Shown piece by piece: positions 35,301-48,100 of a stretch of 64,000 nucleotides of DNA. Origin of the DNA: Ignelater luminosus (lineage: Eukaryota > Arthropoda > Insecta > Coleoptera > Elateridae); the NCBI GenBank assembly GCA_011009095.1, contig VTPC01091063.1, positions 130,326-194,325 on the forward strand. The letters are read 5' to 3'. Position numbers and translations under genes: made by a program. Under the pieces are notes generated by a model. It ran no database searches and was not told the origin of the DNA. It was given only the letters and a program-made list of their open reading frames with translations. Every line of letters begins with the position of its first letter. Position 1 is the stretch's first letter.

Positions 35301-38300
35301 TACAAATTATAAGGTAATTTCTCTATTCCTGTGGTTTTCGCTGATTTGGCTAGCCTTTTATCTGCGTAGATATCAAGTATTTTTGTAGTTTTTGGGGTAA
35401 TATCTTTTTCAGCCACATTGATCTTTTCCCACAATTTGGATAATCGTGAAAATATCAATTGTCTCAATTTATTCTAACAAAAGAAACTTTTTGGGTAAAA
35501 TCTTCTGATCTCATTTTATCAAACTGTTTATTTCAGGTCATTCTTAAAAGGTACTTTCTGAGTTGTAATTTTGCACAAGAGACTTAGAAAACTTAGAGCA
35601 TGATGCAAGAGAATCCAAATATTAAACTTGAAATACACATCTTCAGATGTGGAACCAGAAAGTCGGATCAACAAGAAATCTATTATTAAAATTTGTTTAA
35701 TGTGCACAGATCACCTGCTTTGGACAAGCGATACCTTAGAATAAGACTAACTACATTCAAGGTTACTGTTCATTGGAAAAACCTTTTCTCTCAAGACAAA
35801 AATAGTCATAGAAGATCTTGTACAACAAGCTTTAGACCCAATAAAAGATCTGAGAGTTGATTCCAAATTTCTGCCTGAAGACCCTAGTTAGGCGTGCCAC
35901 TTTCAGTAGACAGGTTGGATGAGTTCATCTCATTTTTGTCGTTTTGTGGTTTTAATAGCTATTACTTGAAAAATTCAAATCTTCTTAACAATCTGAAGGT
36001 TGTTAGTTATACCAACAAGTTGCAGTTCTTCAAATCTAACAGAAGGAAGGAACCTGACGCAAGATTTGTTAATGGACTCTTGGAAAAAAACTCTTTTGCT
36101 GGATTTTCCAAATGTCTTTTTTATGGTTGATTTTATATTACACATTAACCTAAACCAAGGAAGAAAAGATTTCGAAATTCACTTTGTGCTTCTATACGAA
36201 ACTAAATTCTAGGCTTTGGAAAGCAACTCAACACAGTTCTCACTGTTTTTAAGTTTCTGGTATGACTGTTGGACTAATTCACAATTGAAATATTTGGAAT
36301 CTTTTACCTGCATATTTTCGAAATGAGATTACGCCAGAAGCAAGCAGCAAAAGTTACAGTAAGACCTAGAGAGATTTTGGAATTTTCAAAGTGAAAAGTA
36401 CTTACCACGCAAGGAGGCATGCCATAAGAAGGTTTCTGCGTTCCTGGCGATTTTTTCTTTTTATCATCACAAACAATAATCTTAGGCATATTATTTTCCG
36501 TCGTTCCACAAATAATAACTTTTGGCAGCATATCTTCATTATGTTTCGCTTCTAAAGCAGGTCTGGGTGATACCATATTTTCAAATAAACTCGCCTGATC
36601 TACCAAAAACTGAATCCTTTTCGTTTTTGCTTCGAACAATGTCATTTGCTCTTTTAATTCTCTATTTTTCTCTTCTAACTCTTTAGCTTCCACTTCGGTC
36701 ATCTTAGATTTCTGAAATAAAATACCACAATCAAAAACAAAATGTTTTTGAGATAAATCATCCCCAGGAAAACATACGCTTAGAAGTTGGGCAACACGCT
36801 GCTTTAAATCGTAAATGATCTTAGCAGTTTCCATAGCTTGACGTTCAGCATCTTCTAATTCCTTAATTACAGCGGCATCAATATTCGGATCGTAGCCAAT
36901 TGCACTCTTATCACCGTCAGTACCTAATAAAATTAAGGAATTATATAAGTACTGTCTTAAAGTTAATTTGAATGCATTTTTACCAGATTTGAAAGTCCCA
37001 CTTTTAGATTTTCCTAAAATGTAATACTTGATTAGTCAAGAAAAAATGCTTTAGAAAATTTCAATTTGTCATTACCATCATCTTCAGATTCACTAATGAT
37101 TTTTTCTGAAGCATCAATATTAGAAGTACCCTCACTAGTCTTTGGTTAATAGAATAGAAAATATGGATATATTAGCAGAATTCTTTAGGGGGGAAAAAAC
37201 AACAAATACTAATTACCTCTGCCCCAGAATAAGCCTCGCTATCAGGTAATACTTCTGAAGTTAAAGCTCCGCTTTCACCCATCTCGAGAGCTTCTTGAAG
37301 TGATGGATTCTGAGCGACAACTTCACTTATTTCACTTCCTGCTTGTTGTACTAAGTCTTCAACTTGTGAAAGGTCCTAAGAAAAATTAGAAAAATGCAGT
37401 GAAATAAAGTTTTGATTTTAGTTACTCACCTCTTCCTCCGCCATCTTTGAGCTTCTTTCTGTTTCAAGGTCTAATTCCTCAAGTACAGGTTTTAATACTT
37501 CTTTATTTTCTTCTGTATCAGTTTGCTGTAGTTCTAAAGCAGAAACAAGAGTTGTTTCAGTGTTTTCTTCTGTTGCTGTTTGATTATTCTGCTCTTCAAG
37601 TTGTTGGCTATTGGGCGAATAAAACTCTTCTTCACGTTCTGTATCTTCAACAACTTCGTCCTCTTCGTCATCGACTACTTCAACTCTAAAACTCTCTTCC
37701 TCGTCTTCCTCTTCTGTAACTTCTTTCTTTTTTTCTTCTTTACTAAGTATACAATGCAAGGAAGATTCTTCTTCAGATTTTCTAACTTCTTTTGTCGCTT
37801 GTTCTGTTTGTTGACGTTTACGTTTACGTTTTTGGTGTGTATCACCTTGACCCAATAAGGGAAACGGAAATAGATTCTTGTTGCTCTACAAAAATAATGA
37901 TAGAATTTGACAAATCAAAAAAAGACATTGAAAAATTACTGTCTTTAAGGGTTCCAATAATTTATCAGATCTAAGATGTTTTTGTTCCCACTTCAATGAT
38001 TTCGTTATTTCAAAATCATCATAGTTTCTCAAAGAATGTCTGAAGAACGTATCGGCATCTCCAATATTATATGAAACCGGTTTGTTTAATATTGCCTTGT
38101 ACGATTGTAATATTTCAGCGCTCCTTTTCAAAAAAGAATTTCCACTGTTAGATTTAACTCGTTTACTTCGAATGTCCGATTGACTTTTTGAAGTGTCAGA
38201 TACGGATTTTGATATTACCAAATTTTCATGAGAAGCAATTTTTCTATTCTACAAAAGAAAATAGAAAAATAAAATACAAATTAGTATTACTTATATTGTT

Positions 38301-38310
38301 TTACCTTCAT
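32376..38310 (-). CDS. Coiled-coil protein with Pro/Cys repeats, unidentified (about 1,100 residues)
   Basis: Coding exons in transcript order: 38310-38291 (tentative), 38249-37940, 37885-37430, 37375-37217, 37139-37076, 37013-36984, 36923-36778, 36711-36406, 34930-34839, 34591-34453, 34394-34368, 34308-34150, 34093-33902, 33845-33807, 33758-33537, 33480-33334, 33272-33009, 32948-32376. All junctions have GT-AG sites and matching phase. The start is either ATG 38310 or the in-frame ATG 38230. The N-terminal third is acidic and low-complexity (runs of E and D near 37620-37740). The middle has Cys-Pro-rich pieces (C-A-P-P-P repeats at 33905-33985; P-P-C-P-G-P-C at 33807-33845) and a short E-Y-Q repeat. 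The last ~400 residues are charged heptad-like coiled coil. Such Pro-Cys repeats with long coiled coils recall sperm-tail or ciliary structural proteins, but no family was recognised; this is a guess from composition. Three exons are only 27, 30 and 39 bases long. Confidence 0.85.
34931..36405. other. Largest intron of the coiled-coil gene
   Basis: 1,475 bases between exon 36711-36406 and exon 34930-34839. The sequence is AT-rich and I recognised no exon or repeat in it. The 78-codon + strand open stretch at 35894-36130 has no recognisable content. Confidence 0.6.
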
Positions 38311-40019
38311 ACCGGATATTTTTTGAAATTAGCAGGCATTTATAAAAACCTTGGAGTAACACAAAATTTAAATATCTATCTATCTATCTCTTTCGAATAA
38401 TTTAACGTCGTTCACTATACATAAATTAAGAGTAAAATCACAATAAACGAAAATATGATGTATACAAATTTGTAACGTAGAATTATTTACTTTGAATCGA
38501 TTAGAAAAAATTAATACGTTGTCATCGTGCTACTTAGATTATTTTTTGCTGAGTAGAATCTTCGGGTAAGTCTAAGGGTAAGGTCTCATTCTAATCTTGT
38601 CTTGTCTTTGGTTAAGTTAGTTACACGAGAACATCTTTTAGCAAACAGGACTTTTGAATTTGTTTAATTTATCGTTCCTCGGCTTGGGATTCTAAAAGAA
38701 TCATGATAGACTAATTAGAGCCTAAAGCCAGAAAAACAAGTAACACACTGCATAATAGACTTCTTGAGCTTGAACTTAGATTACTTTCAATATACTTGAT
38801 TTTGTTTTACTTTATCACAAAGGTTAGTCATGAAATAGTAATGTTTCTGGTTTTAATTAATTCAGACAATGATAGAATATTGCTTTTGCTGCCAACTAGC
38901 ATACCAGCCCAGCTAAACACGTTTCCCGCTAGCAGTTTTTATCGCCTAGAAGACTGAGAATGAAGATCAGACAAACAAGCCCATGCTACTATGCCTAAAC
39001 ACAGAAACACTAGTTTGTCGTGCTGAGTTCATGAAGCTTAAAAGTTTTTATGGTAATGGCGTGGAAAGTGTTCTTATAAAATATGAAGGTACTAAAGCAG
39101 CTAAGAATCCTGGTTAACTAATATGATGGAACGAAAGAACGGCAGACAAAATATGATCTTAGAAAAGATGGTCTCCAGACAGTAGGTGATGAGGCAAAAT
39201 TAAAAAAATAATCACTCTTACGTTTCATGCAGGCGTGATAATTAAAGTCGGTCTTTTTTCTGGACTTACATGAGCTATATAAAGAAAACTACTTGCTGCT
39301 TTGAACATTTTAGATACAAAGTCAATTTTTATTTTTCTAAGTAATTGATACATGGTAGTTCATGTGAATGTTTTATTGGTCTGACTGACAGTATGGTAGC
39401 ACTTTTCAGTTCTGCTTTTTCATCAATGCAAGCATAAAACACCTGGTTTGGTTAAATTTATAAAAGAGCAGTAAACTGTTTTGTTTCTGAAATTTTCGTT
39501 TTCGAAAGTCAAATTGAATTATTGATGTGCATGTGGTGGTTCTTGTTGGCGAGAAGGTACAGTCGGCGCCTTACATGCCTCTTTCTAGGTTTCTTCGATT
39601 TATCGAAACGTCAGAACTTTGTATCCTGAAATCAAAAAGTTGAATCAAAACAAGGCTCCTTTATTAGAAGACGTGGAACAAAAATAACGTAACAATTTAC
39701 TGACATTTTCTTTGTTTGCCTTTGCCAGAATTTTGTTTCTTGAAGGGAGAATTTAGCCTGATCCAAATAGAACTTTTTAAATATTGCTTCTAAAGAGTAC
39801 TTTGGTCCCCAAACTACTGGTGGTCAACAAAATTATTGATTTTGCAACTAGAACTGTATTTAACTAGTATGCGCATTACCATTAACCGCTAGACTGTCAC
39901 TGTTGTCTTGTAATTCTCAACTTGCTATTGTCAGGTATTGTTTGAAATTGCTGGTCACAGCAAGTGGTTTTGTGCTATCGTTAGCCACCTTGGCTTGGTA
40001 TATAGAGTTAAGTGTTACT
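38311..40019. other. Intergenic upstream of the coiled-coil gene
   Basis: AT-rich sequence with no recognised gene, promoter motif or element. The 5' UTR and promoter of the - strand coiled-coil gene should lie in the part just above 38310. Confidence 0.5.
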
Positions 40020-40450
40020 ATTAGATACTTTAGATGGTTTTATAGAGAGTTCGACTGTTAGTCTTTTTAGGTGGCTTCGGGGAAAGTGAAATTTGACTGT
40101 TAGACGCTTTAGCTAACTTGATGGAGGATAAAAACCAATATTTAACCACCAAAGTGAAATTCGAAGTTCGACTGTCAGCCTCCATAGCTTGATAAAAGGT
40201 GAAGTTCAACCACTCTAGGTAGCGGGATGTGAGGTAAAGCTCGATTGTTAACCACCAAAGGTAACTTGGTGGAGGGCTAGTCAGTTGAGGTGGCTGGTTA
40301 GAGAGAAAAACCTAACCGTTAACCTCCATAAGTGGTTTGATAAAGAGCAAAGCTTGAGACTCGACTGTTTGCTACTTTAGGTGACTTTTCAGGGGGCAAA
40401 GCTCAATCATCAGCACCACAAGTGGCTTGGTAGGAGATGGGGATCGATCT
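40020..40450. repeat. Degenerate minisatellite, unit about 60-70 bp
   Basis: The words CGACTGTTAG, CACCAAAGTG or CTCCATA, (G)GTGGCTTGG or AACTTGGTGGAGGG, and GCAAAGCTC recur in order at least six times with heavy divergence. Examples are near 40051, 40108, 40168, 40230, 40320 and 40360. It is richer in G than its surroundings. No reading frame is maintained, so this is not coding. Confidence 0.75.
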
Positions 40451-40634
40451 TAACCAGCGGAGGCGGTAAAGCCCTGTGAAGTCCGACGCTATGATGCAAT
40501 TGACATTCATTAAGTAATTCAGTTTTATTTAGTAGTAGACATACAAAGACTGTCTTGAACTTGAAACAAACAGTCGTTTCTGGCTGAAACTGTTCGTTGT
40601 AAACCACCAAATTGTACACCAGTGTTGACAGTTG

Positions 40635-40906
40635 ACAGATAAAATAAAGGTCAGATATTTCACTTCAACAAACTGAATTCTATTGCTCGCTCTCTCTCTC
40701 TCTCTCTCAAAGCAACTCCCAGAGCTTGCTATTTGGACATGTACTGCGCAAGCAGCACAGCAGCGTAGTATGCATTTTTCGTAAAACGCGCGTAAAGGAG
40801 TAGGTGTGGTAAACTCTCAGAGCTGCAAAAATGTAAATGTGCAGAGACGAAAAATGGAATCATTGGTAAAATAGGGAGTGAAATATCTGACCTTTATTCA
40901 ATCTGT
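40635..40906. mobile_element. MITE with ~31-bp inverted ends
   Basis: The left end ACAGATAAAATAAAGGTCAG (continuing ATATTTCACT) is mirrored at 40876-40906 with three mismatches in 31 bases. The body is about 270 bp without coding capacity and holds a (CT)n microsatellite at 40686-40708 and a locally CpG-containing core. The superfamily is not determined; no clear target duplication was read. Confidence 0.75.
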
Positions 40907-42158
40907 GCTGTAACTGACCATGCGCGCGTGACGTAATCGCTAGCTTATCATGGTTTGATTTTTAAATCGGTCAGGTGAGTTACGATTTATGTATAATAAT
41001 CACCTATTTACTTAAGCTATGTAAGACTGTTCCTCTTTATGTAATGGCATGTTTCATAACAAATTTAAATCATTTAAGGTCAGCTTTAAGTTTTAATTCG
41101 CTTCAACCTATAAACATTTTTGACAATTAGAATATTTGATTTAATTTAGCTTAAATGCTAAAGTACACTTCAAATTGCTACTAAAATCAAAAACTTTATA
41201 TTTTGTTTAATGCTAATGCTAGTGTTACTTTAGTTAAAGTAACTTTAGAATATATATTATAACACCGGGCTTAAGCTGTAAAAATGACTAAATAAAAAGT
41301 TGTTTAGAAACCTATTGCCACATGCAATATTAATATATAAGTAATACTATTTGACGAAAAATAAAAGAATAGACTTTTCCCTTCATTTAAAGGCAAGAAA
41401 ATCAGTACGGGTACAAACTCGGACACTAGGTTACAAGGAACTAGTTCTAGAGTCCCTCACAATGTAACAACTGAGTTTATGATTGATATTAAGAACTCTA
41501 GATAAACTGATTTAATCGCTGTAACTTAATTTAACCTTGAAAAAGTAAGCAACTCCGATTCTAAAACAACTAAAGATGTTTTCTTTTTGTGCAATTGTTA
41601 GGTATTTTAGGAAGTTTACTTATGTAAATTATAAAATATTCTTTGTATATAAAAGATGTTTTGTATGATATAAACCCTGTATAAGAAAGTGTCTCGAACA
41701 TCATTCTGAAACTGCAGCTGTATATTTGACAGCAAAAGATTTTCGCCAGACAGCCAGAATCTTTTGTAGAAACAAGTTGGGTTCGTCAAGGCTTGTTTTT
41801 GTAACAGGTACAATTTTTTTCTTATAGAGAAAAATCGTTTTCAGCTTCTAGCTCTTTAAAATGGATATTATTGAAATTACGTTAATAAATGTATAAGAAA
41901 CGAATACTTATAGCTTTTATCTTTTAACCTATTAGAAATCTTCTTTTGAGATTTTAATAAAACATCTCACAATTTCGTTGGAAAATTATAAATTGGTAAA
42001 TTCTTTATATTTCAGGTTATAGGAAATACTATGGATTTTAAACCTTAACTTATTTCACAATAAAAACAGATTTATAAACATCATCTATCCACTTCATTAC
42101 AATAAATTCATCAAAATATTAATGAAGACATCCCGGTTTTATAATATTTTTATTTCAA
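40907..42158. other. Upstream region of TSC1
   Basis: AT-rich apart from a short CpG-containing patch at about 40920-40950 (GCGCGCGTGACGTAAT). This patch contains a CRE-like TGACGTAA word and could be part of the TSC1 promoter. A TATATTTCAG acceptor-like site before 42016 may start a 5' UTR exon. Confidence 0.4.
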
Positions 42159-45100
42159 ATGGCGCATGCAAATATAGTAACAGACTACCTTTACCAATTG
42201 GAGTCGAATGATACTCAGGTAGTTGAAGATGTAAAACAAAAGTTTTATGAACAGTTCAACATAGGTATTACATTATGTCGTAGTTATAGTAGTTGTATGG
42301 TTTTTAATCTCATTTTTTTTACAGTACAAGATTCATGGCTGTTATATGGGCTTTATGATTATTATATGGCATCGAATTCTATTCGTTCATTGGAAATTTT
42401 GCTTAATATTCGAGAACCACATCATACTTTCCTGTTTAATAAGTAAACATCATTGTGCTCTTTCTAATACATGTCATTTATTACTGTTACATTGTTTAGG
42501 TTATTGGATACAATCAGAGGTAGTACTAAAACTGAATCAAAAGTACAAGCACTTACTCTGCTTGGCCATGTTTTACGAAAAGAACCACCATGGCTTTATA
42601 AAATTACAGAACATCAACTTCTTAGAGATTTACTTAAACTATTAAAGGTAAATTAGGTGATGTTATCATTAATTCACTTTTACATTATGTATCATAATTT
42701 GCAGACTGAAACAGATATCCTTCTATTGTTAAGTGCACTACTAGTATTGGTTATTCTTCTACCAATAGTTCCTTCTCGTATGGGTAATTTTCTTCAGGAT
42801 GTGTTTGATATTTTTAGGTACGATCATATAATAAATATAAATATTTTAATATCTAAACTTTTTTCTTTCAGTCGATTAGCAGCATGGAATTGTAGTAATC
42901 CGGAAAAATTAGTAGAAGAACAAATGGTACACATGCAATTGGCTTTATATGCTCTATTTCAACGACTTTATGGAATGTATCCATGTAATTTCTTGGCGTA
43001 TCTTCGTAATCAGTATCGTAGCAAAGAGCAAATTCCTATATTTGTGCACACAGTGAAGGTAAAATAATTAAAATATTAATTGAAATAATTAACAAAAATG
43101 AGTTTTAATCTTATAGCCAATGTTGGATACTGTTAAAATGCATCCGTTATTGGTTACTGCTTCCAAAGACAAAGAAACTACTACTGAAAGGTTAGTAATA
43201 ATTATAATATACATGGAAAGTAAGTAAAAATTATTTTTTTGTTTTAAATAGATGGAAAAAAATGGGTTCCCATGATGTCGTGGTGGAATGTGAAAGATTT
43301 ACACTAGATGTTGGCGATAAATGCCCGCATGAATCTGGTTATTTAACATCTTCATTTAGGTCAAGATCAGGAACTACAAATTCAACAACTTTTGGTACGT
43401 TTTACAAAATATTATCGTATGTTAGATATTCTTTCATTTTGATCATTTTCATGAAAGTTTTCATGACAGTATTCTATTATTGCTTTAATATACTGGATTA
43501 ACATGCTTTAATATTGTGTACACTTGACTTCTGATTTGAAACTTCTTAATATTACGTTTTGCTGTTGATACAAGCTAAATTGAGGTTAATGATTAGTATC
43601 CCAATTCTTCCCTCTTGTTGTTTGCACCAGCAGCAGTGTTGGTAGAGTAATATACTTGCATTTACTTTATATATGCAATAGTAAGAAAGAATTTTGATGA
43701 GAGTTATCTTTTCTAATTCATTGCCTAAAACCGCCAGACATTATTGTTTGTCTGCTCTTGGAGTTATCACATGATGTCATTGGAGTAAATGTGAACAGTC
43801 TAGAATACACTTGATATTCACCATACTCACAACAAATAAACAGATTAATGAGTTGTTACGAATAAGATCTTTCAGTCATTCTAACCTCACTTCTCTGTTT
43901 TCGTTTCCACTGTTATATATCTGAATAAAAATTGTTGGCTCTTACCTTATTAGCAGTAGATGAAAACATCAAAGATGTTTTTGAAAATTGTAGAAGTAAT
44001 GAAGAATTATCATGGGCGACTGAATAGGTTTTAAAAAAATTTAAAAAGAGTTTGTGTAATAAATTATGACACGGTATGAAGTAGAAATGAATATAAAATT
44101 ACTAATTGTAAGTTAGTTTTTATAAAACTGCCCAACACTTGATTGATATGAATTTTAGTTCAAATCAGCTTGGACAAGCAAACAAATTCGATTTGATGCC
44201 GATAGTGTTACAACAAAAAAAAATTCTTAGAAATCCTCTGCCTAAAGAACTGATCAGATGGTAGTATAATATTTGAAAGATGCATTTCAATCAATATAAT
44301 AATAATAATAATAAAGATAACCTTAATCTTTGAGAATGTTTGTCACAGAAAAGAGGTTAAGTTGATTTCTTTCGGTTGAAAATAGCAGTGCGTTACTCAA
44401 TTTTTATAAATTAACTATTTTACATGATAATAGTAATTTTGATTATAATATTAAACAGAATATGACTGGTTGTACAGAATCGAGTTTTATTTTGTAACAT
44501 AACCTTTTTATGATATTCAAGAATTAGGTTAACATAGTAGAATTGTATTCTATTGTGATTTATGATTTACATGAAATAAATAATATTTGTATATCAACTA
44601 ATTACATGGTCAGATATAAGTTAGATATATAATTAATAAAAAAGCTCAAATTCCTTAAGTAAAACTTACGATTACTCTGATTATTAAACCCCCAAACAAG
44701 TATTTTTGAGAAATTGGCTTTATTTTCAAAACTTAACAAATTTTTAATTTGATCTGTCAGTCTTGAGATTTTTTTCTGTTTTGCTGGTAACTGAGACTAC
44801 TTGATTGAAGTTTGCATGGTATCTAATACATAACCTAACAAATAACAGGCACACAAATAAAAAAAGAAGTTAATTATTCATAACAATATGCTTGATGCTC
44901 AGTGTTGCCAACCTGAGGGATTTATCCCTTAATTAAGGGATAATTTACCAACATGCATGTAGTAGGGACTAAAGGGATTTTTTTTTAAATAGTTTTATGC
45001 AATAATTAAGGAACTTTTCAGTTTCTTAGTACTAAATTTTATTTAATAAAACCAACACTTTTATTTTCTGTTTTATTTTCATTGTGCAGATAGTGTAACA

Positions 45101-48100
45101 CACTTGAGAACATGGCCAACTGTATAACGCATACTTCAGTTAACTTCATTCACTTGTTTTTAATGTATGTAGTAACAATGAAGGAGCGACAGGAGCGCTA
45201 GAGGCCTGCCTGGGCGTTTTCTAGTCGGGCTTCTCGGATCTGTCGGTCTGTTCAGAACTCCGGCATGTTGGACCGTTTGGGCTTCCAGCCTGTTGGAGCG
45301 TTCGGACCTGTCGGGCCGATCAAGAAGTTACCGGAGTTACTCTAAGGAGTAAAGTTCAGCATATGAAAAAAGGATAATTTTCAAATTAAGGAATATTTTG
45401 TATATTTCTGAGGGAAATTGAACCATGAGAAGTTGGCAAGTTGATGCTTAGAAGCTGAGACTTGATTGTAATACAAAGCTGCTGTGTGCATTATGTAAAT
45501 AATTAATATAATGTACCATACGAGTAGAAAAAAAACAATCAGAGTTATCCACAACTTGTACAATAGATTTGTTCAGTTGCGCTGCATTAACTTGTACCTA
45601 CTTCTTACAAATTAAGTTAAGACTGTGATGTCACTAATTTGTAAAGACCATGTTTAGTTTGGCTTAGTGAAGGTAAGTAAAGTACAAGTTGTGGGAAAGT
45701 TTTTAGAAACATAACCTAAAATAAACAACAAATAAAAATGAAGAATAAAAGTATTCAGAGTTATAACCTCACAATCTCACACATGAACATGAAGTGTGCA
45801 TGCCTGCATTGCCTCTACTGAAAAAATCCTTGGACAGAAAGCATAAGTTTTGTGCATGTGCACTCTCTGCAAATTAACAGAAACAGTACAATTTAGCGTA
45901 ATTTGTTAATACAAGTAATACTGAACAGGGTTAGTACAGGAGGTGTTGCGTTATTAAATGAAATAGACAAACCTAATGCATTAACAATGTTAAAGCCAGC
46001 AGACGACTGTTGACAATAGCGACTTGTGAGGTTATGTTACGGTGTGTTTACAAAAATTGAACTGGGCTAACCTAATTAGTCAAAATAGACGAAGAAATAA
46101 TAAAGATAATTATATCCATGGTAATTGGAAGTGATCAGTTTAACCCAGGTGGATTTTCTTAAATGCCTTGCATAACCTAACATAACTTCTCAAGTCATAA
46201 CTACTGCAGCTGTCTGCTGTCTTAACAATATTGCATTTCGTACAAGTCATGGCTAACTTTGACTTCATGTTTTTCGTTTTACTTACACAATATTTGTTAA
46301 TGCCTCAATGGAGGCTAAATTTGTTGCGGTTTCGATATGTTTTTTGACTCTTAGTTGCTTTTATTAGCTTTTAAAATTTTTATTGCTGTAAAACCTATTA
46401 GTATTAATACATTCTCATTTTACATTTTTGTTTATTTAAAATAATAAAGAAGATTTAGTCAACTGAATATGTTTTTGTTGTACCATTAGTTATGGTGTAA
46501 TCACGTGTGGGAAGGTACTACTTTACATTGAAAGAGCCTATGTTTATGAATGCACATTGAACATGATAATTGACAAAAGTTTCTCTATAGTTTTGTATTG
46601 TGTTTAAGATTCTAAGTTTTTGATAAATTTCTTTCATAATTTCCTTCATTTTGCTGTTTATTTGTTTAAAAAGTAGTTGATAATTTAATTACTATAAAAT
46701 TTTTCCTTTGTTGATAATCTTACAAGGTTACTCCATGTATTTACTTTCTTTTTTTTTAAATTCTAGATTCATCTCAACAATTACAGTCTGTAAAGAATAC
46801 GTCTCGTACAAGTTTAGCATTGGAAGCAAAAGAATTTTATACTCCTGGTACAAAATTGTACTGTCAAACACCTCCAGTGCCTGATTCGCTGACTGCAACA
46901 CCTATTACACATTTACAAGTAAGTTAGTTTCTTATTTTACTTGAACGCCAATATTTTAAAAGACTAATTCATGGCTTCTTAAGATAATTACTAAAAACAA
47001 AAGTGTACAAATTTTTCTAAGACAAATAAATGTCTCTTGAATGAATAGGAATATGAAAAAATGGTACAGCAAAATGATAGGAAATCATTTTTGTAGTAAT
47101 TTTGTTTCACTATGAAGATAAACCATAGATGTGAATTTTTTTAATGAAATGCCTACTTGATTTTGATTTCATTGAATAGCTTAGATTATTTCTAAGTACA
47201 ATATTTTAGAAACAAGTTGGAGGTTTTAGATAATTTAAAACAGAATACTAAAACAAATATTCTTGTGGTGGCATAACCGTGAAAAGCGTAAGCACAATTA
47301 CTTTAAAAATGGGATGTCTACTTGATTTTGATACGTTGCATCATGATTTATTCTTAGTGTTTTGCAATGATATAAAATTTTTATTATTACTTTGTTGTTG
47401 TTTTTGATTTCTTTCACTATATGATCTTATTTAAAAATTGAAACTTGTGAAGTCAACTTGTAAGGTAATGTTGCAAAATGCTTTACATTTTACTGTTTGC
47501 TGTCTGATTCATTCATTCATTATGCAGTCTGCTGTATTTCTTGGGTTCCAAGCTCTGGCTCTTTTGTTTTTGACTTGTAAACATTTCCTAATAGCAGCAT
47601 ATAATGATGAGCACAGACCTTTGGGACACCCTGTACAGTTGAATTTCGATTCATATATAATTCAAAGATTATTTAGATAAAACTTAACATTATCATTTTT
47701 ATTATATTTAATAATGCTTCCTTCACAGGGTCCAAGTGCAGTAGGAACATCCCAAGAAGGTACTTCTCCACCAGAGGCTGCTATCGAAGCAACTCCTGAA
47801 ACTACACCAATCAAAGTAAATCATAAGAAATTTCTTCATTATTAATACTGTTTTCTACAATCTTTAATAAATTCAGGATGCTCGACTTACATCAAGGAGC
47901 CAGTTACCAACAGGAAGTGCAGTTCGAGCTTTGAGCACGTTAAGTGGCAGGAACTGGTCCATTGGCTCTTCCAGTTCTACACCAAGTCATTCACAACCTT
48001 CATCACCCATGCGAAAAGAATCTTCGCCTTTTAATTTTGCTCCAACTGAAAATAGAATATCCGCTTTTGGCCTTCCTAAAAGGGAACAACCATATGCTGC

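Noticed and set aside
37447-37858. + strand open stretches of 80-92 codons
   Set aside because: Antisense shadows of the acidic exon of the coiled-coil gene; poly-Phe/Leu composition reflects GAA/GAG codons on the other strand.
45180-45345. Collagen-like coding exon
   Set aside because: Gly-X-Y periodicity lasts only a few units and breaks in every frame; better explained as a GC-rich insert in a hAT-like element.
47438-47680. 80-codon open stretch in a TSC1 intron
   Set aside because: Intronic, no similarity, and includes a transposon-end motif.
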